DNA of 64,000 nt, taken from Streptococcus pseudopneumoniae (GTDB lineage Bacteria; Bacillota; Bacilli; Lactobacillales; Streptococcaceae). Positions 44,812-53,351 of the stretch are shown here, in pieces. The translations under genes and the position numbers were made by a program. The notes beneath the pieces are model-generated. The model saw only the letters and a program-made list of their open reading frames with translations, was not told the DNA's origin and did not search any database. The stretch covers positions 1-64,000 of the forward strand of contig NZ_JVFV01000007.1 of NCBI RefSeq assembly GCF_001073085.1, in the 5' to 3' direction. Each line of letters begins with the position of its first letter. Positions within the stretch are counted from its first letter, which is position 1.

Positions 44812-45629
44812 TTACAGTCCTAGAATAACTTCTTGAAGCTTATCAATGATGGCTTCCAATGTTTGGAAAGCCTGACTATCATGAACATTTCCTGCCTCAA
44901 CCGTATAAGCCAAGGCCCAACCATGCTTATCACAAGCAACTTGAGCAGAATAGGCAAATACTTCCTTGTGTTCGCCCTTATGGAACCAACCACACTCGGG
45001 ATCTGTCGTTGAGATTTTCTTTTCCTTATTCTCACTTTCTTTTGCGGGCTTTAAGGACTATTTTTCGTGTTTTTTCCTATCTAGATAAATCTCAACTGCC
45101 AATTGTTCACTCATAAATTTAGCTTGTTGGTCTACCATTTCCTTACGGTACTTGTGACTATTAGCTGCCGCTTTGATATGGGTACCATCCACAAATAGTT
45201 CAGAAGGATCCATTAAGCCAGCATACAAAGCTTGGTTGAGAGCTTGGGAAAAAATCTCAGAAATGAGTTCTTTATCTTGAAAACGACGGCTGTAATTCTT
45301 TCCATAGGTATAAAATGAGGAACCTTATCATCTAAAGTTAGTCCAAGAAACCAGCGATAGGCCACGTTTACTTCAATCTCTTTCATGGTTTGGCGCATGG
45401 AACGAATGCCATAAAAACATTTGATCAAAGGAATTTTGACTAACATGACGGGATCAAGACTAGGACGACCATTATCTGGACTATAGGTATCTTCTACCAA
45501 ATCATAAACAAAGCCAAAATCAACCTTTGAATCTACTTGTCGAAGAAAGTGATCTTCTGGGACCGATTCGTCTATTGTATAGAAACCATATTGGCGACGA
45601 TTATAATCAGGTTTTTCTTTGTGAAACAT
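44812..45629 (-). pseudogene. IS1182-family transposase remnant
   Basis: N-terminal part of a DDE transposase beginning MFHKEKPDYNRRQYGFYT at 45629. It holds the DUF772-type region (PVMLVKIPLIKCFYGIRSMRQT, YRWFLGL), then a one-base loss near 45308 shifts the frame; the other frame carries on with YGKNYSRRFQDKELISEIFSQ and ELFVDGTHIKAAANSHKYRKE. An in-frame stop lies at 45058-45060, after which WFHKGEHKEVFAYSAQVACD follows. The sequence ends at 44812, so the C-terminal half is gone. Inactive. 44683-44811 shows nothing recognisable. Confidence 0.85.
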
Positions 45630-45681
45630 AGGGAACACCTCACAACTCTTCTTACCTCTATTATACGACTTTGCACAAAGA

Positions 45682-45714
45682 AAAGCCCTTAGAAACTTGA
45701 TTTCTAAGGACTTT
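45682..45714 (-). terminator. terminator of the bta gene
   Basis: AAAGCCCTTAGAAA / TTTCTAAGGACTTT, 14 bp with two wobbles and a 5-base loop; on the minus strand a T-rich stretch follows. Confidence 0.65.
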
Positions 45715-45760
45715 GTCTTCAATCTGAAGAAGTCACAAGCCTTCTTTTTTATAGACTATT

Positions 45761-46108
45761 TTACAAGCCAGCAAATTCTTTGATTTCTTGAGCTGACATT
45801 GAAGAGTTGCAACGGACTTGGATTTGACCGTTTGATACATGGACGAATCCTGGTACAGTAGGGATTTCATAGCGTGAGCGGAAGTCTTGTAAAGCTTCAA
45901 GTTGGCTTGGTTCTTCGCTATTGATGAAGTAGATGTGCGCTTTGGTTTCAGCTACCACACCAGCCAATGTACCAGCAAATTTACGGCAGTAAGGACAAGT
46001 TTTGCGTCCGATGAAGAAAGTTGCTGTTTCTTGCTTGTCAAGTGCTTCTTGAGCACGTGCTACAGTTGTAACTTCAAGATCTTTGATGTTTTCTAAAAAT
46101 TGTTCCAT
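45761..46108 (-). CDS. bta: thioredoxin-like protein, bacteriocin transport accessory type
   Basis: 115-residue thioredoxin fold with active site C38-P-Y-C41 (GRKTCPYCRKFAG) and a cis-Pro segment EIPTVPGFV. The CPYC centre is of the glutaredoxin kind. Streptococcal homologues are labelled bacteriocin transport accessory protein, but no bacteriocin gene is nearby, so a general thiol-redox role is as likely. GAGGTAAT precedes the ATG. It follows pgm on the same strand, with a hairpin element between. Confidence 0.82.
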   Translation of the reverse strand: MEQFLENIKDLEVTTVARAQEALDKQETATFFIGRKTCPYCRKFAGTLAGVVAETKAHIYFINSEEPSQLEALQDFRSRYEIPTVPGFVHVSNGQIQVRCNSSMSAQEIKEFAGL

Positions 46109-46179
46109 GAGATTACCTCGCTTTCATTGATACGTCTAGTATGCCATAAAGTCTATAAAATTGCAGAGATTTGATACGA

Positions 46180-46345
46180 AAAAGAGTCTGGGACAAAAGT
46201 CTAACCTTAAATATAAAAAGCGAACAAAACAAGTTATCTGACACTCAGAATACTGTCTTGTTCGCTTTTTTGTCTAATCTATCGATTTTAACAATTTATA
46301 ATAAAGAATTCCTAAAATCAAAATCTTTTTGTCCCAGCCTCTTTT
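46180..46345 (-). repeat. ~165-bp hairpin element with TGGGACAAAAG ends, pgm terminator
   Basis: Outer inverted repeat: AAGAGTCTGGGACAAAAG near 46180-46198 and CTTTTTGTCCCAGCCTCTT at 46326-46344. Inside lies a second stem AAAAAGCGAACAA / TTGTTCGCTTTTT (about 46218-46271). The outer motif equals that of the element at 9247-9436. On the minus strand it follows pgm within 6 bases, so it probably ends that transcript. Confidence 0.6.
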
Positions 46346-46350
46346 AGACT

Positions 46351-48069
46351 TTATTTTACAAAGGCATTGATTTCAGCTTCGATGTTAGCAATCTTAGCTT
46401 GTGAATCTTCGTTGCTTTCACCAACAACTGCAATGTAGAACTTGATTTTTGGTTCAGTACCTGAAGGGCGAACTGCAATCCATGATCCATCAGCAAGTGT
46501 GTATTTCAATACATCACTTGGAGGTGTAGTTAAGGCTGTTACAGTACCATCAGCGGCAGTAGATGTTTGTGCTTTAAAGTCTTCTACGACAGTGATAGCT
46601 GTTGCATTCCATTCTTTTGGTGCATTGTTGCGGAATTTAGTCATAATTGCTTTGATTTGTTCAGCACCGTCAACACCAGAAAGAGTAACAGAGATTGTCT
46701 TTTCAGCATAGTAGCCATACTCTTTGTAGATTTCCTCGATACCGTCAGCAAGTGTTAAACCACGAGAACGGTAGTAGGCAGCAAGTTCAGCAACGACAAG
46801 AACAGCTTGGATAGCATCTTTATCACGCACGAATGGTTTAATCAAGTAACCGAAGCTTTCTTCAAATCCCATCATGTAAGTGTGATTGTGTTTTTCTTCG
46901 AATTCTTGGATTTTTTCAGCGATAAATTTGAAACCAGTCAAGACGTTGAACATAGTTGCGCCGTAGCTTTCAGCAATCTTAGTTACCAAGTCAGTTGATA
47001 CGATAGATTTGCAAAGGGCTGCATTTTCAGGAAGTGTTCCAGCATTTTTGTGAGCTTCCAAGATGTACTTAGCCATGATGGCACCGATTTGGTTACCTGA
47101 AAGGTTAAGGTAGCTTCCGTCTTTTTGAAGGACTTCAACACCAACACGGTCAGCGTCAGGGTCAGTTGCAACAAGAACATCAGCTCCTACTTGGCGACCA
47201 AGTTCTTCTGCAAGAGCAAAGGCTGCTTGGTTTTCTGGGTTTGGAGATTTAACAGTTGAGAAGTCTGGGTCTGGAGTTGCTTGAGCTTCAACGACTTGAA
47301 CAGAGTCAAATCCTGCTTGAGCAAGAGCACGACGAGTCAACATTTCACCAGTACCGTGAAGAGGAGTGTAGACAATCTTCATGTCCTTACCAAACTCTTC
47401 AATCAAAGCTGGGTTGATGTTAACATCTTTAACTTCTTTGAGGTATTCGGTATCGACTGCTTCGCCAATAACTTCAATCAAGCCAGAAGCTTTTTCAGCT
47501 TCTACATCAGCAACTTCAACAGCAAATGGATTTTCGATAGCACGGATGTAAGTTGTCAAAGCATCAGCATCGTGTGGAGGCATTTGACCACCGTCTTCTC
47601 CGTAAACCTTGTAACCATTAAATGGAGCAGGGTTGTGGCTAGCAGTAATCATGATACCTGCGAAGCAGTTGAGGTGACGAACAGCAAATGAAAGCTCTGG
47701 TGTTGGACGGAGACTTTCAAAAACATAAGATTTAATACCGTGTTTAGCAAGAACTGCTGCAGATTCAAAGGCAAATTCTGGAGAGAAGTGACGGCTATCA
47801 TAAGCGATGGCCACACCACGTTCTTTTTCGTTTCCACCTTTTGACTCAATCAAACGAGCCAAACCTTCAGTTGCTTGACGAACAACGTAGATATTAATGC
47901 GATTAGTTCCAGCACCAATCAATCCACGCATACCTGCAGTACCAAACTCAAGATTGGTATAGAATGCGTCTTCTTTAGTTTTCTCGTCCATTTTTTCCAA
48001 ATCTTGACGAAGGTAGTCTGGAAGTTCTGCGAAATCAACCCATTTTTGGTAGTTTTCTTGGTAAGCCAT
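46351..48069 (-). CDS. pgm: phosphoglucomutase (alpha-D-phosphohexomutase)
   Basis: Interconverts glucose 1- and 6-phosphate for UDP-glucose, capsule and teichoic acid synthesis. 572 residues in four domains: phosphoserine Ser144 in TASHNPAPFNGY, metal loop DPDADR, sugar loop GFEESFGY, and phosphate-binding RPSGTEPKIKFY near the C terminus. All key residues are intact. AAAGGAGA precedes the ATG, with TATACT about 20 bases before it. Confidence 0.95.
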   Translation of the reverse strand: MAYQENYQKWVDFAELPDYLRQDLEKMDEKTKEDAFYTNLEFGTAGMRGLIGAGTNRINIYVVRQATEGLARLIESKGGNEKERGVAIAYDSRHFSPEFAFESAAVLAKHGIKSYVFESLRPTPELSFAVRHLNCFAGIMITASHNPAPFNGYKVYGEDGGQMPPHDADALTTYIRAIENPFAVEVADVEAEKASGLIEVIGEAVDTEYLKEVKDVNINPALIEEFGKDMKIVYTPLHGTGEMLTRRALAQAGFDSVQVVEAQATPDPDFSTVKSPNPENQAAFALAEELGRQVGADVLVATDPDADRVGVEVLQKDGSYLNLSGNQIGAIMAKYILEAHKNAGTLPENAALCKSIVSTDLVTKIAESYGATMFNVLTGFKFIAEKIQEFEEKHNHTYMMGFEESFGYLIKPFVRDKDAIQAVLVVAELAAYYRSRGLTLADGIEEIYKEYGYYAEKTISVTLSGVDGAEQIKAIMTKFRNNAPKEWNATAITVVEDFKAQTSTAADGTVTALTTPPSDVLKYTLADGSWIAVRPSGTEPKIKFYIAVVGESNEDSQAKIANIEAEINAFVK

Positions 48070-48186
48070 AGGAAATCTCCTTTAGTATATAATTTAATCG
48101 CTTACATTATACCACGATTTGAAGTTTTAGTAAAACGTTAGCATGAGTTTCTGAAAAAGTTATGAAATATACCTACACCGCAAGTC

Positions 48187-48215
48187 TTGAATGGCTTACC
48201 GAAACATGCTATACT
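48187..48215 (+). promoter_or_regulatory. ABC-F gene promoter, predicted leaderless
   Basis: TTGAAT (48187-48192), 17-bp spacer, TATACT (48210-48215) with TG at 48207-48208. Six bases later comes the ATG at 48222, so transcription should begin on the start codon. No ribosome binding site is present. Confidence 0.7.
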
Positions 48216-48221
48216 AACTGT

Positions 48222-50123
48222 ATGATTATTTTACAAGCTAATAAAATTGAACGTTCTTTTGCAGGAGAGGTTCTTTTTGATAATATAAACCTACAAGTGG
48301 ATGAAAGAGACCGCATTGCCCTCGTTGGGAAAAATGGTGCAGGAAAGTCTACATTACTCAAGATATTGGTTGGAGAAGAGGAGCCAACCACTGGTGAAAT
48401 CAATAAGAAAAAAGATATTTCCCTCTCTTATCTTGCACAGGATAGTCGCTTTGAGTCTGAAAATACTATTTACGATGAAATGCTACATGTATTTGATGAT
48501 TTGCGTCGGACTGAAAGACAACTTCGCCAGATGGAGTTGGAGATGGGGGAAAAAACTGGTGCAGAATTAGACAAACTTATGTCTGACTATGATCGCCTAT
48601 CAGAAAATTTCCGTCAGGCTGGAGGATTTACCTATGAAGCCGATATTCGCTCTATCTTAAATGGATTCAAGTTTGACGAGTCTATGTGGCAGATGCGAAT
48701 CTCTGAGCTTTCTGGTGGTCAAAATACTCGTCTAGCGCTAGCCAAAATGCTTCTTGAAAAACCTAATCTCTTGGTCTTGGATGAGCCGACTAACCACCTA
48801 GACATTGAAACAATTGCCTGGTTAGAAAACTATTTAGTTAATTATAGTGGTGCCTTGATTATCGTCAGTCATGACCGTTATTTCCTCGATAAGGTTGCAA
48901 CCATAACACTTGACTTAACCAAGCATTCTTTGGACAGATATGTAGGGAACTACTCGAGCTTTGTGGAGCAGAAGGAGCAGAAGCTCGCAACTGAAGCCAA
49001 AAACTACGAAAAGCAACAGAAGGAAATTGCTGCCTTAGAAGACTTTGTCAATCGAAATCTTGTTCGAGCATCGACAACCAAACGTGCTCAATCTCGACGC
49101 AAGCAACTGGAGAAAATGGAGCGCTTGGATAAGCCTGAAGCTGGTAAGAAATCAGCTAATATGACCTTCCATTCTGATAGAGTATCTGGTAATGTCGTTT
49201 TGACAGTTGAGAATGCTGCCATTGGCTATGATGGTGAAATCTTATCAGAACCCATCAACCTTGATCTTCGTAAGATGAACGCTATTGCCATTGTTGGTCC
49301 TAACGGTATTGGTAAGTCAACCTTTATTAAATCCATTGTGGACCAAATTCCCTTTATCAAGGGTGAGAAGCGCTTTGGTGCTAATGTTGATGTTGGTTAC
49401 TATGACCAGACTCAGAGCAAACTGACACCGAGCAATACAGTCTTAGACGAACTCTGGAATGATTTCAAGCTGACTCCTGAACTAGAAATTCGTAATCGCC
49501 TAGGTGCCTTCCTTTTTTCTGGTGACGATGTTAAGAAATCTGTTGGGATGCTGTCAGGTGGTGAACGAGCTCGTCTGCTTCTAGCTAAACTTTCAATGGA
49601 AAACAACAACTTCTTGATTCTCGATGAGCCGACCAATCACTTAGACATAGATAGCAAGGAAGTTCTGGAAAATGCACTGATTGATTTTGATGGGACTCTT
49701 CTATTTGTCAGCCATGACCGTTATTTTATCAACCGTGTAGCCACTCATGTGTTGGAATTATCTGAGAATGGATCAACACTTTATCTGGGTGATTATGACT
49801 ATTATGTTGATAAAAAAGCAGAGCTAGCAGTTAGCCAAGCGGAAGAAGCTGCAGTTGTTAATCAAGAAAAAGAAGTTTCTCCAGTTAATGACTACCAAGC
49901 TCAAAAGGAAAGTCAGAAAGAACTTCGTAAGTTAATGAGACAAATTGAAAGTCTTGAGACAGAAATCGAAGAGCTAGAAACTCAAGCCCAAGCTATCTCT
50001 GAACAAATGCATACCACCAATGATGCAGATGAACTCATGCAATTACAAGCAGAACTGGATAAAATTAGCCATCGTCAAGAAGAAGCAATGCTAGAGTGGG
50101 AAGAATTATCGGAGCAGGTGTAA
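48222..50123 (+). CDS. ABC-F family ATPase (YdiF-like)
   Basis: Soluble twin ABC ATPase acting on the ribosome rather than in transport. 633 residues: Walker A GKNGAGKST and GPNGIGKST, signatures LSGGQNTRLALAK and LSGGERARLLLAK, Walker B VLDEPTNHLD and ILDEPTNHLD, a charged linker (about 230-300) and a C-terminal coiled coil (about 565-633). The length and coiled coil fit the YdiF/Uup side of the family, not a known drug-resistance type. ATG at 48222 is chosen since the frame before it lies in the promoter. One base separates it from the Rgg gene. Confidence 0.88.
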   Translation: MIILQANKIERSFAGEVLFDNINLQVDERDRIALVGKNGAGKSTLLKILVGEEEPTTGEINKKKDISLSYLAQDSRFESENTIYDEMLHVFDDLRRTERQLRQMELEMGEKTGAELDKLMSDYDRLSENFRQAGGFTYEADIRSILNGFKFDESMWQMRISELSGGQNTRLALAKMLLEKPNLLVLDEPTNHLDIETIAWLENYLVNYSGALIIVSHDRYFLDKVATITLDLTKHSLDRYVGNYSSFVEQKEQKLATEAKNYEKQQKEIAALEDFVNRNLVRASTTKRAQSRRKQLEKMERLDKPEAGKKSANMTFHSDRVSGNVVLTVENAAIGYDGEILSEPINLDLRKMNAIAIVGPNGIGKSTFIKSIVDQIPFIKGEKRFGANVDVGYYDQTQSKLTPSNTVLDELWNDFKLTPELEIRNRLGAFLFSGDDVKKSVGMLSGGERARLLLAKLSMENNNFLILDEPTNHLDIDSKEVLENALIDFDGTLLFVSHDRYFINRVATHVLELSENGSTLYLGDYDYYVDKKAELAVSQAEEAAVVNQEKEVSPVNDYQAQKESQKELRKLMRQIESLETEIEELETQAQAISEQMHTTNDADELMQLQAELDKISHRQEEAMLEWEELSEQV

Positions 50124-50124
50124 G

Positions 50125-50988
50125 ATGGAAAATCTTGGAAAAGTCTTTCGTGAATTTCGAATCAGTAAAAATTACTCTCTAAAAGAAGCTGCAGGAGAGG
50201 CCTGTTCGACCTCCCAATTATCCCGCTTTGAATTGGGGGAGTCGGATCTGGCTGCATCTCGTTTCTTTGAAATATTAGATAATATTCATGTGACGATTGA
50301 GAATTTTATGGATAAGACTAGAAATTTTCAACATCATGAGCATGTCGGCTTGATGGCTCAGATTATTCCACTTTACTACTCAAATGATATTGCAGGTTTT
50401 CAAAAACTTCAAGAAGAACAACTTGAAAAGGCTAAGAGTTCAACAAATCCCCTCTATTTTGAGCTGAACTGGATTTTGTTACAAGGTCTGATTTGTCAAA
50501 GAGATGCTAGCTTCACTATGAAGCAAGGTGATCTGGATAAGGTGGCAGATTATCTTTTCCAAACAGATGAATGGACCATGTATGAGTTAATACTCTTTGG
50601 CAATCTCTATAGCTTTTATGATGTGGAATATGTTACTCGCCTTGGTGGAGAAGTGATGGAGAGGGAGGATTTCTACAAAGAAATTGGACGCCATCGAAAA
50701 CTGGTCTTGATTTTAGCTCTTAATTGTTACCAGCATTGTTTAGAACATCTTGCTTTTGAAAATGCCAGCTACTTTGAAGTTTATATAGAGAAGATCATAG
50801 GTAAGAGCATCAAACTCTATGAGCGTAATGTTTTCCACTTTCTTAAGGGATTTGCTCTTTATCAGAAGGGGCAAAAAGAAGAAGGTTGTAAACAAATGCA
50901 GGAAGCAATGCATATTTTTGATGTGCTAGGTCTTCCGGAGCAAGTAGCTTACTATCATGAACATTACGATAAATTTGTAAAAGATTAA
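50125..50988 (+). CDS. Rgg/GadR/MutR family transcriptional regulator
   Basis: 287 residues: N-terminal XRE-type helix-turn-helix (about 6-60, FREFRISKNYSLKEAAGEACSTSQLSRFELG) and a long helical TPR-like C-terminal domain that binds peptides or other ligands in this family. No short pheromone gene is evident next to it. It follows the ABC-F gene by one base and precedes an MFS exporter, its likely target. Paralogues are many, so no specific name is given. Confidence 0.88.
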   Translation: MENLGKVFREFRISKNYSLKEAAGEACSTSQLSRFELGESDLAASRFFEILDNIHVTIENFMDKTRNFQHHEHVGLMAQIIPLYYSNDIAGFQKLQEEQLEKAKSSTNPLYFELNWILLQGLICQRDASFTMKQGDLDKVADYLFQTDEWTMYELILFGNLYSFYDVEYVTRLGGEVMEREDFYKEIGRHRKLVLILALNCYQHCLEHLAFENASYFEVYIEKIIGKSIKLYERNVFHFLKGFALYQKGQKEEGCKQMQEAMHIFDVLGLPEQVAYYHEHYDKFVKD

Positions 50989-51012
50989 TTTCCCAAATAA
51001 GGGAAAAATGAG

Positions 51013-51061
51013 AAACTCCTTCAAGTTTTGATACAATAGTTTCAAAATTTGAGAGGAGTTT
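51013..51061 (+). promoter_or_regulatory. MFS gene promoter nested in an inverted repeat
   Basis: Arm one is AAACTCCTTCAAGTTTTGA (51013-51031); arm two is TCAAAATTTGAGAGGAGTTT (51042-51061), complementary save for one bulge and one wobble. The extended -10 TGATACAAT (51029-51037) lies between, and the ribosome site GAGGAG lies in arm two. TTTCCC-AAATAA-GGGAAA (50989-51006), a perfect palindrome, stands just upstream. Confidence 0.6.
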
Positions 51062-51063
51062 TT

Positions 51064-52230
51064 ATGAATCGATACGCAGTACAGTTGATTAGTCGTGGAG
51101 CTATTAACAAACTAGGAAATATGCTCTATGATTATGGAAATAGTGTTTGGCTGGCCTCAATGGGAAATATAGGAAAGACGGTATTAGGGATTTATCAAAT
51201 TTCGGAGTTGGTGACAGCTATACTAGCTAATCCCTTTGGAGGCGTGATTTCAGACCGTTTTTCCCGTCGCAAGATTTTGATGACAACAGACTTGGTTTGT
51301 GGGATTCTCTGTCTGGCCATTTCTTTTATCAGAAATGATAACTGGATGATTGGAGCTTTGATCTTTGCTAATATTGTTCAAGCGATTGCATTTGCTTTTT
51401 CTCGGCCTGCCAATAAAGCTATTATCACAGAGGTGGTAGCAAAGGACGAGATAGTGACCTATAACTCTCGCTTAGAGTTAGTATTGCAGGTTGTTGGTGT
51501 TAGTTCTCCGGTGCTTTCTTTCCTTGTTTTACAATTTGCAAGTCTTCATCTGACGCTCTTACTAGATGCTCTGACTTTTTTCATTGCTTTTACTCTAGTT
51601 GCTTTACTTCCAAAAGAAGAACCAAAGGTTCAAGAGCAGAAGAGTTTTACCGGGAAAGATATTTTTTCGGATATCAAAGATGGCTTGCACTATATCAGGC
51701 ATCAAAAAGAAATTTTCTTTCTCTTGTTAGTGGCTTCAAGTGTGAATTTCTTTTTTGCAGCTTTTGAGTTTTTGCTCCCTTTTTCAAATAAACTGTATGG
51801 TGTAGACGGAGCCTATGCAACTATCTTAACCATGGGTGCAATTGGCTCAATCATTGGAGCACTGATAGCAAATAAATTTAAATCCAGTATGAATACACTT
51901 TTGTTCTTAATAATCCTCACAGGAGTAGGAGTTTTCATGATGGGCTTGCCACTGCCCAATTTTCTAACTTTCTCTGGGAACCTAGTTTGTGAATTATTTA
52001 TGACAATTTTTAATATTCACTTCTTTACACAAGTACAGACCAAGGTTGACGGAGACTATCTGGGGAGGGTATTGAGTACCATTTTTACACTGGCAATTCT
52101 CTTTATGCCTATTGCGAAAGGTGTAATGACATTTTTACCAAGTGTGAAATTAGTTTCCTTTTTAATCATAGGACTCGGAGTTATTCTTCTTTCGTTGGTA
52201 TCAATGATCTATATTCAAAGACAAGATTAA
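51064..52230 (+). CDS. MFS exporter (macrolide-efflux-like)
   Basis: 388 residues, about 12 membrane helices, of the MFS_3/Mef-like group: NPFGGVISDRFSRRKILMTTDL is the loop 2-3 motif A. Substrate unknown; relatives export drugs or peptides. ATG at 51064 follows GAGAGGAG; the frame is open a few codons upstream within the hairpin. Paired with the Rgg regulator. Terminator at 52238. Confidence 0.82.
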   Translation: MNRYAVQLISRGAINKLGNMLYDYGNSVWLASMGNIGKTVLGIYQISELVTAILANPFGGVISDRFSRRKILMTTDLVCGILCLAISFIRNDNWMIGALIFANIVQAIAFAFSRPANKAIITEVVAKDEIVTYNSRLELVLQVVGVSSPVLSFLVLQFASLHLTLLLDALTFFIAFTLVALLPKEEPKVQEQKSFTGKDIFSDIKDGLHYIRHQKEIFFLLLVASSVNFFFAAFEFLLPFSNKLYGVDGAYATILTMGAIGSIIGALIANKFKSSMNTLLFLIILTGVGVFMMGLPLPNFLTFSGNLVCELFMTIFNIHFFTQVQTKVDGDYLGRVLSTIFTLAILFMPIAKGVMTFLPSVKLVSFLIIGLGVILLSLVSMIYIQRQD

Positions 52231-52237
52231 TACAGAA

Positions 52238-52265
52238 AAAAAGCAACGTCAACTGTTGCTTTTTT
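52238..52265 (+). terminator. MFS gene terminator
   Basis: AAAAAGCAAC / GTTGCTTTTT, 10-bp stem and T tail. Confidence 0.85.
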
Positions 52266-52277
52266 TCTTTTCATCAA

Positions 52278-52349
52278 TCCACCCTGAGGGAATCGAACCC
52301 CCATCTCAAGAACCGGAATCTTACGTGATATCCATTACACTAAGGGTGG
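52278..52349 (-). tRNA. tRNA-Arg (CCG)
   Basis: On the minus strand: acceptor CCACCCT / AGGGTGG with discriminator A, D arm with GTGT...TCAC, anticodon stem TAAGA / TCTTG with loop TTCCGGT (anticodon CCG), and T arm GGGGG-TTCGATT-CCCTC. It reads CGG, a rare codon in this genome. 72 nt, CCA not encoded. Confidence 0.93.
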
Positions 52350-52423
52350 AAACTTTAATTATTATATCAAAAAAGAGAGCTGAACTCAAGTTTTTTCTAG
52401 GCTCAGCAAAAGGTGAATAAAAA

Positions 52424-52450
52424 AAGGATTCAGTATTGAAACGAATCCTC
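52424..52450 (-). terminator. mscL terminator
   Basis: On the minus strand AGGATTC / GAATCCT with TTTTTTT after it. Confidence 0.8.
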
Positions 52451-52457
52451 TAGATGA

Positions 52458-52844
52458 TTATTTTTTCTCAAGAAGAGCTTTGATTTCTTGAAGAACTTCC
52501 AATTCAGTTGGACCAGCAGGTGTTTCTTCAGCAACTTCTTCTTTTTTACGAAGATTTTGAGCTTTTTCCATTGCTTTAATCACAAAGAATAGAACAGTAC
52601 CGACTACAAGGAAGTTGATAACAGCGCTCAAGAAGTTACCGTAAGCAACCCCATTCCATGAAAGTTCAGCAATACGTTCGATTTTTGCAGCTTTCAAAGC
52701 TGGGTTCAATAGAAGTGGAGTGATGATATCATTAACAAATGAAGTAACGATAGCACCAAAAGCAGTAGCGATGATCACACCGACAGCAAGGTCTACAACA
52801 TTACCGCGGAGCAAAAATTCTTTAAGATCTTTTAACATTTTCAT
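52458..52844 (-). CDS. mscL: large-conductance mechanosensitive channel
   Basis: Homopentameric emergency valve opened by membrane tension. 128 residues: MKMLKDLKEFLLRGNVVDLAVGVIIATAFG with the pore helix TM1, a periplasmic loop, TM2 (about 73-95, VINFLVVGTVLFFVIKA), and a charged cytoplasmic helix ending LEVLQEIKALLEKK. AAAGGAAAT lies before the ATG. Confidence 0.95.
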   Translation of the reverse strand: MKMLKDLKEFLLRGNVVDLAVGVIIATAFGAIVTSFVNDIITPLLLNPALKAAKIERIAELSWNGVAYGNFLSAVINFLVVGTVLFFVIKAMEKAQNLRKKEEVAEETPAGPTELEVLQEIKALLEKK

Positions 52845-52910
52845 AATTTCCTTTCAAAATTTAACAGCTTTAATTATAGTATAATAGTCATTAGAATGCA
52901 AGAAGTATGC

Positions 52911-53345
52911 TTATTGTTTTTTAAAAACAAAAACTTTACTGAAGATGTAATTGAGGACTATGATCGTAACTTGTGCAAAAATAGTCTCAATTGAATTGAT
53001 AGTATTGAGATTATCACCTACGAATTGACCGATGATATGGGGGCAACTCGTCACAAAAATAAAGGTCAGAAGCAGGTCTAAGAGGAAGGTTATGAATCTT
53101 GCAGTCGTAAATTTTATCAGACGCTTGAACCAATGTTTTCGTTTTTGCTTAAAAACAATGGTATCATTGGTGAAAAAAGCAAACAAAATTCCAGCTATAT
53201 TTCCCAGAGCAGTCGCCCATAATTCTTGTTGGAAAAAGAAAAAAATAGTGATACGAACAATAATAGATACAAGAGTAGTTGCAACTCCAAAAAATAAGTA
53301 GGAGAGGATTTCATTGTCGAAAAATTTTTTTATGGATGTTTTCAT
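52911..53345 (-). CDS. GtrA family membrane protein
   Basis: 144 residues, four membrane helices, GtrA/DPMS fold: EILSYLFFGVATTLVSIIVRI at the start and IVLNYIFSKVFVFKK at the end are typical. Members help move polyprenyl-linked sugars or join cell-wall polysaccharide synthesis. No glycosyltransferase is adjacent here. The ATG has no ribosome binding site and stands 7 bases from a -10 box. Confidence 0.85.
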   Translation of the reverse strand: MKTSIKKFFDNEILSYLFFGVATTLVSIIVRITIFFFFQQELWATALGNIAGILFAFFTNDTIVFKQKRKHWFKRLIKFTTARFITFLLDLLLTFIFVTSCPHIIGQFVGDNLNTINSIETIFAQVTIIVLNYIFSKVFVFKKQ

Positions 53346-53351
53346 AAAAAT

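Noticed and set aside
44820..45035. 71-codon minus-strand frame in the IS remnant
   Set aside because: It is an out-of-frame shadow; the frame matching transposase is a different one.
46807..47691. Plus-strand open frames opposite pgm
   Set aside because: Phe/Ser-rich complements of a well-supported minus-strand gene, without start signals.
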